A stretch of DNA of 35,975 nt from Curvibacter sp. GTDB lineage: Bacteria > Pseudomonadota > Gammaproteobacteria > Burkholderiales > Burkholderiaceae_C. Positions 26,381 through 35,975 of this stretch are shown in pieces (the first letter of the stretch is position 1; each line of letters opens with the position of its first letter). The notes under the pieces are model-generated. The model was not told the DNA's origin and searched no databases. It saw nothing but the letters and a program-made list of their open reading frames with translations. Location of the stretch: contig REAW01000030.1 of NCBI GenBank assembly GCA_004293725.1, forward strand, positions 1-35,975, read 5' to 3'. Made by a program: the position numbers and the translations under genes.

Positions 26381-27511
26381 ATGCTGCTGACTCAAGACCA
26401 AGAAATGGTGCGCGACGCGGTCCGCGCCTTTGCCCAAGCCGAGTTGTGGCCCCACGCTGCGCAGTGGGACAAAGAGCACACCTTCCCCAAGGCCGCCCAC
26501 CAAGGTCTGGCCGCTCTGGGTGCATACGGCATTTGCGTGCCTGAAGATCTGGGCGGCGCAGGGCTGGACTATGTGACCCTGGCGCTGGTACTCGAAGAGA
26601 TTGCAGCCGGTGATGGTGGCACCAGCACGGTGATCAGCGTGACCAACTGCCCGGTCAATGCCATCCTGATGAAGTTCGGCAACGCGCAGCAGAAAAAACA
26701 GTGGCTGGAGCCTTTGGCCCAAGGCCAGATGCTCGGCGCCTTTTGCCTGACTGAGCCGCATGTGGGCAGCGATGCCTCCAGCCTGCGCACCACTGCCGTC
26801 AAAGAAGGCGATGAATACGTCATCAACGGCGTCAAACAGTTCATCACCAGCGGCAAAAACGGCGATGTGGCCATCGTCATCGCGGTGACCGACAAGGGCG
26901 CCGGCAAGAAGGGCATGAGCGCCTTCCTGGTGCCCACCAATGCACCGGGCTATGTGGTGGCCAGGCTGGAAGACAAGCTGGGCCAGCACTCCAGCGACAC
27001 CGCGCAGATCAACTTCGACAGCTGCCGCATTCCCGCCGAGAACCTGATCGGCAAAGAGGGCGAGGGCTACGGCATTGCGCTGGGCGGGCTGGAAGGCGGG
27101 CGCATTGGCATTGCAGCGCAGAGTGTGGGCATGGCCCGCAGTGCGCTGGACGTGGCCATTGCGTATGCCAAAGACCGGCAAAGTTTTGGCCAGCCCATCT
27201 TCAACCACCAGGCCGTGGGTTTTCGGTTGGCCGAGTGCGCCACCCACATCGAAGCGGCCCGCCAGCTCATTTGGCACGCCGCAGCGCTGCGCGATGCGGG
27301 CCGCCCCTGCCTGAAAGAAGCCGCCATGGCCAAGCTGTTTGCCAGCGAGATGGCCGAGCGCGTCTGCAGCGATGCCATACAAACACTGGGCGGTTACGGC
27401 TATGTGAGCGACTTTCCGGTCGAGCGCATTTACCGGGACGTGCGGGTGTGCCAAATTTACGAAGGCACGTCAGACGTGCAAAAGATCATCATCCAGCGCG
27501 CGCTGGCCTAA
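26381..27511 (+). CDS. Acyl-CoA dehydrogenase (short/medium-chain type)
   Basis: A 376-residue FAD enzyme oxidising saturated acyl-CoA, with ETF as acceptor. Features are VTNCPVNAIL, FCLTEPHVGSDASSLRT, DEYVINGVKQFITSG, YAKDRQSFGQPIFNHQ and QTLGGYGYVSDFPVERIYRD. The catalytic glutamate is Glu361 in QIYEGTSDVQ, the location used by short/medium-chain enzymes and unlike LiuA at 13204. ATG 26381 is preceded by GAGAG. It is in a close run of genes (SDR, this, MBL, rhodanese). The substrate may be butyryl- or methyl-branched acyl-CoA; it cannot be decided from sequence. Confidence 0.92.
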   Translation: MLLTQDQEMVRDAVRAFAQAELWPHAAQWDKEHTFPKAAHQGLAALGAYGICVPEDLGGAGLDYVTLALVLEEIAAGDGGTSTVISVTNCPVNAILMKFGNAQQKKQWLEPLAQGQMLGAFCLTEPHVGSDASSLRTTAVKEGDEYVINGVKQFITSGKNGDVAIVIAVTDKGAGKKGMSAFLVPTNAPGYVVARLEDKLGQHSSDTAQINFDSCRIPAENLIGKEGEGYGIALGGLEGGRIGIAAQSVGMARSALDVAIAYAKDRQSFGQPIFNHQAVGFRLAECATHIEAARQLIWHAAALRDAGRPCLKEAAMAKLFASEMAERVCSDAIQTLGGYGYVSDFPVERIYRDVRVCQIYEGTSDVQKIIIQRALA

Positions 27512-27516
27512 GCGTC

Positions 27517-28434
27517 ATGACGGTTGTACTGCCAGCAGGCGTCAGCGTTTTCGAGCGGGGCTGGCTCTCCAGCAACAACATCCTGATTCAGGGCGCTGGC
27601 GGCTCCGCCCTTATCGATAGCGGGTACTGCACCCATGCCGAGCAAACCCTGGCGCTGGTGGACTCGGCCCTGCAAGGTCGCCCGCTGGACCTGCTGCTCA
27701 ACACCCATTTGCACAGCGACCACTGCGGTGGCAATGCTGCGCTCCAGGCACGCTATCCCGCGCTGCAAACCCACATCCCACCGGGCCATGCCGACTATGT
27801 GCGTGCGTGGGACGCCTATGCGTTGAGCTACACCCCTTCAGGGCAATCGTGCCCGCAGTTCACGTTGACTGCCACGCTGCAGCCTGGCAGCACGATGAGC
27901 CTTGGCGACTTGCAGTGGCAGGTGCACGCAGCGCCGGGTCATGATCCGCATTCGGTCATTCTGTTCGAGCCCAACAGTCGCACCTTGGTGTCTGCCGACG
28001 CCTTGTGGGAAAAGGGCTTTGGTGTGGTGTTTCCTGAACTGGATGGTGAGGGCGCCTTCGAAGAGGTGGCGGCCACGCTGGATGTGATCGAAGGCCTGAA
28101 TCCCGCTACGGTGATTCCCGGGCACGGCGCACCTTTTGCGGATGCGCCCCAAGCGATTGCCTACGCCCGCAAGCGGCTCAACGGCTTTGTGCAAAACCCT
28201 GACAAGCACACGCAGTACGCGGCCAAGGTGCTGGTGAAATTCAAGCTGCTCGAAGCCCAGGCGATTCAGCGCCAGGACTTGGCGCACTGGATGCAAGGTA
28301 CCGCCTATTTCGCATCGGCCTTCGGTCAAGACACGGGCAGCCCGCAGTTTTCTGCCGGGCTCGACCAGCTCGTACAAGACTTGGTACGCTCGGGTGCGGC
28401 CCATGTGCAAGGCAACACGATCTACAACCGGTAG
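27517..28434 (+). CDS. Metallo-beta-lactamase-fold hydrolase
   Basis: A 305-residue MBL-fold protein with zinc motif THLHSDHCGG, a later APGHDPHSVILF histidine, a metal-bridging Asp in LVSADALWEKG, and VIPGHGAPF. A C-terminal helical region resembles that of the glyoxalase II/LACTB2-like group. ATG 27517 is 5 bp after the acyl-CoA dehydrogenase stop; the open frame upstream overlaps that gene and is not used. It may act on a thioester, which would suit the neighbours, but no substrate is evident. It is not closely similar to the MBL protein at 11575. Confidence 0.85.
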   Translation: MTVVLPAGVSVFERGWLSSNNILIQGAGGSALIDSGYCTHAEQTLALVDSALQGRPLDLLLNTHLHSDHCGGNAALQARYPALQTHIPPGHADYVRAWDAYALSYTPSGQSCPQFTLTATLQPGSTMSLGDLQWQVHAAPGHDPHSVILFEPNSRTLVSADALWEKGFGVVFPELDGEGAFEEVAATLDVIEGLNPATVIPGHGAPFADAPQAIAYARKRLNGFVQNPDKHTQYAAKVLVKFKLLEAQAIQRQDLAHWMQGTAYFASAFGQDTGSPQFSAGLDQLVQDLVRSGAAHVQGNTIYNR

Positions 28435-28452
28435 TCAACGCGAGCACCTCTT

Positions 28453-28875
28453 ATGCCCATTACCAAATCATCCAGCGCCTTGGTGGCCGAGGCCATTGCG
28501 CAGGTCACCACCTACACGGTGGCCGACGTCCAAGCCCGGCTCCAGGACAGCCAAATGCAGCTGGTGGATATTCGCGATATCCGGGAGTTGGACCGGGGTA
28601 CCGTGCTGGGGGCTGTCCATGCACCGCGCGGGATGCTGGAGTTTTGGGTGGACCCGGAGTCGCCCTACCACAAGCCCTTGTTTGCCGATGAAAACCGTGA
28701 GTTCGTGTTGTTTTGCGGTTTGGGCTGGCGCAGTGCGTTGGCGGCCAAGGCGCTGCAAGACATGGGCATGACCAATGTGGCCCATATGGCCGGAGGCTGG
28801 GACGCATGGGTGCAGGCCGCTGGTCCTACCGAAACGCTGGAACAGCAGAAAGCCCGCCGTGCCGCCAAGGCATGA
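28453..28875 (+). CDS. Rhodanese-like domain protein
   Basis: A 140-residue single rhodanese domain: LVDIRDIRELDRGTVLGAVH, the active-site loop FCGLGWRS with Cys88, and MAGGWDAWVQAAGP. Single-domain rhodaneses carry a persulfide on this cysteine and move sulfur between partners. It starts 18 bp after the MBL gene, and its stop overlaps the next start as ATGA, so it is part of the same run. The lysine/arginine-rich end (QQKARRAAKA) is probably unstructured. Confidence 0.85.
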   Translation: MPITKSSSALVAEAIAQVTTYTVADVQARLQDSQMQLVDIRDIRELDRGTVLGAVHAPRGMLEFWVDPESPYHKPLFADENREFVLFCGLGWRSALAAKALQDMGMTNVAHMAGGWDAWVQAAGPTETLEQQKARRAAKA

Positions 28876-29291
28876 TGGCGGGCATGAAACTTCTTGAGAT
28901 GAACGCAGCCTGCCCCTGCGGCAGGCTGCACCAGAAAAAACCGCTCACCTACGGCGCATGTTGCGGCCGCTGGCTTGAGCGCGATACCCCCGCCCCCGAT
29001 GCCGAAAGCCTGATGCGCAGCCGTTATTGCGCCTTCGTACTGGAGCGCGAAGCCTATCTGCTGAAAACTTGGCACACCAGCCACCGCCCCGCCAACATTG
29101 AGTTTGACCCCGGTGTGAAATGGCTGGGGCTGGAGGTGCGCAGCCATACTGAGCAGGACACCGTCCATGCGCAGGTGGAGTTTGTCGCACGCCAAAAGCC
29201 AGCCAGTGGTGCTGCCGTGCGTCTGCACGAGCGCAGCCGATTTGTGCTGGAGAGTGGTCAGTGGTTGTATGTCGATGGAGATGCCCTGTGA
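28872..29291 (+). CDS. YchJ-family SEC-C/NTF2-like protein
   Basis: A 139-residue protein of the YchJ family: a cysteine-rich SEC-C-like zinc segment at the start (CPCGRLHQKKPLTYGACCGR), then the conserved ESLMRSRYCAFVLEREAYLL and KTWHTSHRPANI of the NTF2-like domain. ATG 28872 overlaps the rhodanese stop, suggesting translational coupling; later in-frame ATGs at 28884 or 28899 would still keep the zinc segment. The function of the family is not established to my knowledge. Its TGA overlaps the GTG of the HAD gene. Confidence 0.85.
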   Translation: MMAGMKLLEMNAACPCGRLHQKKPLTYGACCGRWLERDTPAPDAESLMRSRYCAFVLEREAYLLKTWHTSHRPANIEFDPGVKWLGLEVRSHTEQDTVHAQVEFVARQKPASGAAVRLHERSRFVLESGQWLYVDGDAL

Positions 29292-29968
29292 AGTTTGATG
29301 CGGTGCTGTTTGACTGCGATGGTGTGCTGGTGGACAGCGAACCGATTACCAATGGCGTGCTGCGTGACATGCTGGCCGAACAGGGGTGGACTTTGAGCGT
29401 TCAGGAGTGCATGGACATTTTTGTCGGCAAGGCCGTGATGGATGAGCGCGCCCGCATCGAGGCGCAGACCGGCAAGCCGCTTACGCCCGAGTGGATGGCC
29501 GCGTTCCGTGGCCGTCGCAACGCGGCGCTGGATGCACAGGTAGTCGCTATTTCCGGGGCCGTGGCCGCCGTGGCCGCCGTACACGCCAGCGTGCAGGGGC
29601 GCATTGCCTGTGCGTCGGGGGCTGACCGCATCAAGGTGGAAATGCAATTGCACAAAGTGGGGTTGTGGCCTTACTTTGACGGGCGCGTTTTCAGCGGCCA
29701 TGAAATGCCGCGCTCCAAACCCCATCCAGATGTCTACCTTGCAGCCGCCGCCGCATTGGCTGCCAATCCCGCACGCTGTGCCGTAGTCGAAGATACCGAG
29801 ACCGGTGTTGCAGCAGGCGTAGCCGCCGGTGCCACTGTGTTTGCCTATGCCCCGTCAGGGCAGGGCGATGTGCTGCTGCAAGCCGGAGCGCACCATGTGT
29901 TCACCCACATGGACGCTTTGCACGCGTGCCTGTTGGGTGCAGCCCTGCGCCAGCCCGCGCCTCGCTGA
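29288..29968 (+). CDS. HAD-superfamily hydrolase (phosphoglycolate phosphatase-like)
   Basis: A 226-residue HAD phosphatase of subfamily IA. Motif I is FDCDGVLVDSE (Asp9, Asp11), motif III includes PRSKPHPDVYLAAA, and motif IV is VVEDTETGVAAGVAAG. GTG 29288 overlaps the YchJ stop. Related proteins act on small sugar phosphates or phosphoglycolate; the substrate is not predictable. A 9-bp tandem repeat at 29561-29578 encodes AVAAVAAV at the start of a helix. It converges with the GST gene one base after its stop. Confidence 0.85.
   Translation: MKFDAVLFDCDGVLVDSEPITNGVLRDMLAEQGWTLSVQECMDIFVGKAVMDERARIEAQTGKPLTPEWMAAFRGRRNAALDAQVVAISGAVAAVAAVHASVQGRIACASGADRIKVEMQLHKVGLWPYFDGRVFSGHEMPRSKPHPDVYLAAAAALAANPARCAVVEDTETGVAAGVAAGATVFAYAPSGQGDVLLQAGAHHVFTHMDALHACLLGAALRQPAPR
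29561..29578 (+). repeat. In-frame 9-bp tandem repeat in HAD gene
   Basis: GTGGCCGCC occurs twice in direct succession and then continues as GTACACGCC. It adds Val-Ala-Ala in frame within a helix and would be neutral for the reading frame. Confidence 0.5.
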
Positions 29969-29969
29969 G

Positions 29970-30644
29970 TCAGGGGCGAATATCGGGCGATGGCGTGGTC
30001 GGCACACCCTGGTCCAGCGCCGCCTGATGCTGCACTTGCAGTGCGCGCTGGAAGGCCGGGCGGGCCTGCAGGCGTTGCCAATAAGCGGCAACCGGGGGTG
30101 AAAACTGCGCGGACAGGCCCAAATGCTGCGCCAGCAATAGCGCATAACCCACGGCGACATCGGCCGCAGTAAAGCGGCCTGCACACAGATAGTCCGTGCT
30201 CTGCACTGCTGCATCCACCGCGCGCAGGCGTGCCAGAAACCAGCGCGTGTAGTCGGCCGCCACTTGCGGTTGCAGGCGCTCGGGCGGCTCAAAGTGGGTA
30301 TAGCGCAGCACCAGGGTCTGCGGGAAAGTCAGCGTGGCGTCGCTCATGTGCAGCCAGTTCAGGTAGGCGCCAAAAGCCGCATCGGCCACAGGCACATCCA
30401 GCTGGCCCGCGCTGTGGCGCGCTGCCAGGTAGTGGCACATGGCGGCTGATTCGGTCATGCGTGTGCTGCCGTCCACCAGTAGCGGCACGGTGCCCAGCGG
30501 GTTCTCGTCCAGGTAGTGGCGGGCCAGCGCGCGTGGCGGAAAGGGCAGCATGCGTAGTTTGTAGGGCAGACCCAGCTCCTCCAGCATCCACAGGGGTCGC
30601 AAGGAGCGTGCGCTGACGCAATGGTGCAGAACAATCATGGCCAT
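29970..30644 (-). CDS. Glutathione S-transferase family protein
   Basis: A 224-residue GST. The thioredoxin-like N-terminal half shows HHCVSARSLRPLWMLEELGL, NPLGTVPLLVDG and the gamma-glutamyl-binding MTESAAMCHYLA; the C-terminal helical domain includes CAGRFTAADVAVGYALL. ATG 30644 or the ATG at 30638 are both possible. It lies 21 bp after the AraC-type regulator gene on the same strand, so they may share a transcript. The substrate is unknown. Confidence 0.9.
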   Translation of the reverse strand: MAMIVLHHCVSARSLRPLWMLEELGLPYKLRMLPFPPRALARHYLDENPLGTVPLLVDGSTRMTESAAMCHYLAARHSAGQLDVPVADAAFGAYLNWLHMSDATLTFPQTLVLRYTHFEPPERLQPQVAADYTRWFLARLRAVDAAVQSTDYLCAGRFTAADVAVGYALLLAQHLGLSAQFSPPVAAYWQRLQARPAFQRALQVQHQAALDQGVPTTPSPDIRP

Positions 30645-30665
30645 CAGTGTAGGGCCGCCGGGGCA

Positions 30666-31697
30666 TCACACCAAAGGCATGGCGCTACGGCGGAATTCAG
30701 CCGGGGACTGGCCGGTCCAGCCCTTGAAGGCGCGCATGAAGCTTTTTTCGTTCTGAAAACCCGCCGCCTCGGCCACTTGTTTGATGGGGCGCTGGCTGCG
30801 CAGCAACAGCTCGGTGGCGCGGTTCTGGCGCACCTCGTTCTTGAGTGCCTGCAAGGTGGCGCCTTCTTCCTTGAGTTGGCGGTGCAGGGTGCGTGGTGAG
30901 ATGTGCAAGAGCGCGGCCAGCGCTTCTGCGCCATGGGTGTCTTGCGGCTGGGCGATGAGCAGTTGGCGCACCCGCTGCACCAGCAGGCGGTCGCGGCGGT
31001 ATTGCAGCACTGTGAGGGGCAGGGCGTGCTGCAGCATTTGCTGCAAGGCGCGTTCGTCACGCCGCAGTGGCAGCAGCAGGTACTGCGCATCAAAAGTGAT
31101 AGCGGCCTGCGCTTGTTGGAAGCGGGTGGGGCCGGAAAACAGCACCTGGTAAGCCTCGGCATGCGCAGGGGCTGAAAAAGGAAACTGTGCGTGCAAGAGC
31201 GGGATGCGCGAATCCACCAGCCAGCAGGCTAGCCCATGGATGTTGCGCAGCACCGAGACCAGACAAAACTCGCGCAGCGCACCGGTTGATCCCAAGGGGC
31301 CATGTTCGGCAATCTGAATGCTGGCCGTACTGCCACTGGTCTGCAGCGTGAGCGTGATGTCGTCTGCAATCAACCGGTGGTGGCGACACCAGCGCTGAAT
31401 GGCCAGCGCCAATGTGGGCGCGCTGATGGAGGCGCGCGCCAGCATGCCGTAGCTGCCCCAAGGCAGTCGCCGGCTGAACCAGCCCAGTGCCTCGTCGTCA
31501 AGTTCGCGCATGGCCGCGTCGGAGATGCGTTCCATTTGCCACGCGGTAATGCGTCCTTCGGCTTGCTGCATATGCTCTGGCGCAATCTGTGCCCAAGCCA
31601 ATGCATCTCGCGGGTCTTTCCCGTACCGCGCGTAGGCCGCAACAATGGCTTGAACAAACGCCATGGGTGTGGCGGCGATGGGGGCGGAATGGAGCAT
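30666..31697 (-). CDS. AraC-family transcriptional regulator
   Basis: A 343-residue regulator with an N-terminal arabinose-binding-like domain of the OruR/ArgR-related type (about residues 20-200) and a C-terminal double helix-turn-helix: LAALLHISPRTLHRQLKEEG and VAEAAGFQNEKSFMRAFKGW, ending TGQSPAEFRR. It is divergent from liuB across a 122-bp gap, and GST follows it. Position suggests control of liuBCD or of the GST gene, which is inference. No LiuR-type palindrome was found in the gap. Confidence 0.9.
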   Translation of the reverse strand: MLHSAPIAATPMAFVQAIVAAYARYGKDPRDALAWAQIAPEHMQQAEGRITAWQMERISDAAMRELDDEALGWFSRRLPWGSYGMLARASISAPTLALAIQRWCRHHRLIADDITLTLQTSGSTASIQIAEHGPLGSTGALREFCLVSVLRNIHGLACWLVDSRIPLLHAQFPFSAPAHAEAYQVLFSGPTRFQQAQAAITFDAQYLLLPLRRDERALQQMLQHALPLTVLQYRRDRLLVQRVRQLLIAQPQDTHGAEALAALLHISPRTLHRQLKEEGATLQALKNEVRQNRATELLLRSQRPIKQVAEAAGFQNEKSFMRAFKGWTGQSPAEFRRSAMPLV

Positions 31698-31706
31698 TCC
31701 CGGAGT

Positions 31707-31734
31707 GTGCCAAAAAATGCGCCTGATGTGGCAC
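31707..31734. promoter_or_regulatory. Possible operator between araC-type gene and liuB
   Basis: GTGCCA (31707-31712) and TGGCAC (31729-31734) form inverted half-sites separated by 16 bp. TGGCA-like half-sites are used by some AraC-family proteins. It lies just upstream of the regulator start at 31697. The support is only positional. Confidence 0.3.
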
Positions 31735-31819
31735 GATTTGCAACCTCGCCAGCATCCCGCCGGGCGGCGGGCAGACGCACAATGCCTGCTGACTGTCCAA
31801 CCCCTGACCGGATGTGCCC

Positions 31820-33427
<1,608 letters not shown>

Positions 33428-33438
33428 GGGCGCGCGCC

Positions 33439-34218
33439 ATGACCGCATTGACCCTGACACACACCGGCGCGCTGCTCACCATCACGCTGAGCCGCCCCGA
33501 GGTGCGCAACGCCTTCAACGACGAGGTGATCACCGAACTGACCCAGGCCTTCCAGACCGCGGCCGCCAGCGCCGAGACGCGCGCCGTGGTGCTGGCTGCA
33601 GAAGGCCCTGCCTTCTGCGCGGGCGCGGATTTGAACTGGATGCGCCGCATGGCTGACTACACCCGCGCTGAGAATTTGGCGGACGCCGCCAAGCTGGCCG
33701 AGATGCTGCGCGTGATGTACGACTGCCCCAAGCCCACCATTGCGCGCATCCAGGGCGACGTGGTGGCCGGTGGCATGGGCCTGGTGGCTGCCTGCGACAT
33801 GGCGGTAGCCGTGGACAGCGCGGGCTTTTGCCTGAGCGAGGTGAAGCTGGGCCTCATTCCCGCCACCATCAGCCCCTATGTGATTCGTGCCATGGGTGCC
33901 CGCGCCGCGCACCGCTACTTTTTGACGGCTGAGCGTTTCACGGCGCAAGAGGCGCTGCGCATCGGTTTTGTGCACGAGGTGGTGCAGGCAGAGCAGCTGG
34001 ACGCCAAGGTGGCGGAGCTGGTCAAAGCGCTGGTCAACGCCAGTCCTAACGCGGTGCGCAGCTGCAAAGAGCTGGTGCAAACCGTGGCCCACCGCGAGAT
34101 TGACGGTGCGCTGATTGCCCATACCGTCGAAGGCATTGCCGACATCCGCAGCAGCAGCGAAGGCAAAGAGGGCGTGCAGTCCTTCCTGCAAAAACGCAAG
34201 CCGAATTGGCTGGTTTAA
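33439..34218 (+). CDS. liuC: 3-methylglutaconyl-CoA hydratase (enoyl-CoA hydratase family)
   Basis: A 259-residue crotonase-fold enzyme that hydrates 3-methylglutaconyl-CoA to HMG-CoA. Oxyanion-hole segments are [13 protein letters not shown] and the [20 protein letters not shown] block, with [20 protein letters not shown] typical of methylglutaconyl-CoA hydratases; the Glu in LSEVKLGL is a catalytic candidate. It is placed between liuB (11 bp) and liuD (17 bp), the usual order. ATG 33439. Confidence 0.92.
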   Translation: MTALTLTHTGALLTITLSRPEVRNAFNDEVITELTQAFQTAAASAETRAVVLAAEGPAFCAGADLNWMRRMADYTRAENLADAAKLAEMLRVMYDCPKPTIARIQGDVVAGGMGLVAACDMAVAVDSAGFCLSEVKLGLIPATISPYVIRAMGARAAHRYFLTAERFTAQEALRIGFVHEVVQAEQLDAKVAELVKALVNASPNAVRSCKELVQTVAHREIDGALIAHTVEGIADIRSSSEGKEGVQSFLQKRKPNWLV

Positions 34219-34235
34219 TTTTTCGAGGAAACACC

Positions 34236-35975
34236 ATGTTTACCAAAATCCTCATCGCCAATCGCGGTGAAATTGCTTGCCGGGTTGCCGCAACTGCCCG
34301 CCGCTTGGCGGTCCAAACGGTGGCCGTGTACTCCGATGCCGACGCCAACGCCAAACACGTGGCCGCGTGCGACGAGGCGGTGCACATTGGCGGCAGTGCG
34401 CCCAAAGACAGTTACCTGCGCTGGGAAACCATCATTGCCGCCGCGCAGGCCACTGGCGCGCAGGCCATTCATCCCGGTTACGGATTTTTGAGCGAGAACG
34501 AAGAGTTCGCCCAGGCCTGTGCCAAGGCGGGGCTGGTGTTCATTGGCCCGCCCGCTTCGGCCATTTTGGCCATGGGGCTGAAGGCCGAGTCCAAGCAGTT
34601 GATGGAAAAGGCGGGCGTGCCGCTGGTGCCCGGATACCACGGCAAAGACCAGGACCCCGCGCTGTTGCAGCGCGAGGCCGACCGCATTGGTTACCCCGTG
34701 CTCATCAAGGCCAGCGCGGGCGGCGGCGGCAAGGGCATGCGCGCGGTGGACAAGGCGGAAGACTTTGCCGCTGCGCTAGCCAGTTGTAAGCGCGAGGCCA
34801 TCAACAGCTTTGGCGATGACGCGGTGCTGATTGAAAAATATGTGCAGCGCCCGCGCCATATCGAGATCCAGGTGTTTGGCGACACACAGGGCAACTACGT
34901 CTACCTGTTTGAGCGCGACTGCTCCGTGCAGCGCCGCCACCAAAAGGTGCTGGAGGAAGCACCCGCGCCGGGCATGACGGAAGCCTTCCGCCAGCAGATG
35001 GGCGAGGCCGCTGTGGCCGCAGCGCGTGCGGTGCAGTATGTAGGTGCAGGAACCGTGGAGTTCATCGTGGAGCAAAAGCCCGATGGCAGCATGACGTTCT
35101 TCTTTATGGAAATGAACACGCGCCTGCAGGTGGAGCACCCGGTTACCGAAGCCATCACCGGGCAAGACCTGGTGGAGTGGCAGCTGCGTGTGGCATCGGG
35201 CGAATCGCTGCCGCTGCAGCAACATGAACTCAGAATCCAGGGGCACGCCATTGAGGCACGCATCTGCGCCGAGAACCCCGACAACAACTTTCTGCCCGCC
35301 ACTGGCACGCTGCAGGTTTATGGCCTGCCCGCGCATGTGACGTTTGAACGCGCCAGCCACGGCACGCGGGTGGATTCCGGCGTGCGCCAGTGGGACACCA
35401 TCAGCCCGTTTTACGACTCCATGGTGGCCAAACTTATCGTGCACGGTGCCACGCGCGAAGAAGCCTTGGCGCGTTTGGACTCGGCGCTGGCACAGACCCA
35501 TATCGTCGGGCTGGCCACCAATGTGCAGTTCCTGCGTCATGTCACCACCAGCGCCTCGTTCGCCCAGGCCAATCTGGACACGGCGTTGATCCCGCGCGAA
35601 GCGGCAGCCCTGTTTCACCAGGACAAGCTGGGTCTGCCTCTGGCCGCCGCCGCTCTGGTGGCGCACACCCGCCGCTCTGGTGGCGCACACGGTGCAGGCG
35701 GAGTTGACACAAGGCGCGCAGACCGATGCCACGGGCTGGCGTGACCCCTGGGCGCAGCGCGATGGCTGGCGTTCGCACGGACCTTCGGTACGCGGGTTTG
35801 CGCTGGAATATGCTGGTGAACCCCACACTGTGGTGCTGACCACGACGCGCGGCAGTTACACGCTGGCCGTGGCGGAGCAGGCCCTGCCGCTGCAGTGGTC
35901 CGTGAGCGCCACGGGCGCGCTGGATTTGCAGCTCGGTGCGCAACGGGTACTGGCGCATATCTATCGAAATGGCGA
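34236..35975 (+). pseudogene. liuD: 3-methylcrotonyl-CoA carboxylase alpha subunit, frameshifted and cut by window end
   Basis: The biotin carboxylase subunit starts at ATG 34236 after a CGAGGAA site ([20 protein letters not shown]). ATP-grasp features are [51 protein letters not shown] and [20 protein letters not shown]. The frame closes early at 35744 after 502 residues, with an unrelated tail beginning [13 protein letters not shown]. Removing one copy of a 22-bp tandem duplication (35647-35690) restores the frame to [20 protein letters not shown] and on through DPWAQRDGWRSHGPSVRGF, which stays open to the window end (LAHIYRNG). As written, the product lacks the linker and C-terminal biotin-carrier domain. 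It could be a true mutation, a reversible slippage site or a sequence error. Confidence 0.9.
35647..35690 (+). repeat. Exact 22-bp tandem duplication in liuD
   Basis: Bases 35647-35668 are repeated without change at 35669-35690; each unit begins CCGCCGCTCTGG and ends GCGCACAC. The unit is not a multiple of three, so it shifts the liuD frame by one. The bases preceding the two copies differ (G before the first, C before the second), so the repeat is exactly two units. Confidence 0.95.

Noticed and set aside
26306..27454. Minus-strand frame of 382 codons opposite the acyl-CoA dehydrogenase
   Set aside because: A shadow of a well-conserved gene with no ribosome site or domain.
29561..29578. 9-bp tandem repeat in the HAD gene as a possible slippage switch
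   Set aside because: The unit is a multiple of three and would only add or remove Val-Ala-Ala; kept as a minor feature, not a switch.

Overview
The window looks like a chromosomal segment from a betaproteobacterium of order Burkholderiales, most likely family Comamonadaceae (Rhodoferax, Polaromonas or Acidovorax relatives). The reasons are GC-rich codon use, the gene content (liu leucine pathway, CorC-Lnt-GlyQ-GlyS-GmhB-PlsC order, AceK) and short dispersed repeats of a kind I associate with that family. The placement rests on pattern recognition, not on a search.

Layout. (1) 1-3586: a truncated IS3-type transposase gene ends against the 3' end of a fadD-like acyl-CoA ligase, which follows an uncharacterised protein. 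A GNAT acetyltransferase diverges from them. By eye this block is more AT-rich than the rest. (2) 3644-11565: a tightly packed plus-strand envelope and translation group: corC, lnt, glyQ, glyS, gmhB, a PlsC-type acyltransferase and a YgjP-like zinc metalloprotease. (3) 11575-17068: a LiuR-controlled start of leucine/isovalerate catabolism: a metallo-beta-lactamase-fold hydrolase divergent from liuR and liuA, then an LtaS/OpgB-like membrane sulfatase and a beta-carbonic anhydrase. (4) 17126-24127: aceK, an MFS-like permease on the minus strand, and a 1255-residue secreted MshQ/DUF6701-type protein standing alone. (5) 24263-29968: a second identical LiuR operator ahead of a thiolase, then an SDR, an acyl-CoA dehydrogenase, an MBL hydrolase, a rhodanese, a YchJ protein and a HAD phosphatase. 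(6) 29970-31697: GST and an AraC-type regulator on the minus strand. (7) 31820-35975: liuB, liuC and liuD. liuD runs off the window and carries an exact 22-bp tandem duplication that shifts its frame before the biotin-carrier domain.

How the genes work together. LiuA oxidises isovaleryl-CoA, LiuB/LiuD carboxylate 3-methylcrotonyl-CoA using bicarbonate and biotin, LiuC hydrates 3-methylglutaconyl-CoA, and a thiolase can split the acetoacetyl-CoA formed later. LiuR sites at two places tie the separated parts into one regulon. The carbonic anhydrase could supply bicarbonate.

The most notable signals are the liuD duplication, a family of short repeats found inside reading frames as well as between genes, the paired 24-bp operators, and a 79-nt near-perfect hairpin between the thiolase and SDR genes. 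No gene-free stretch exceeds about 300 bases. I saw no tRNA, rRNA or CRISPR array, and no gene cluster that I would call a new system.
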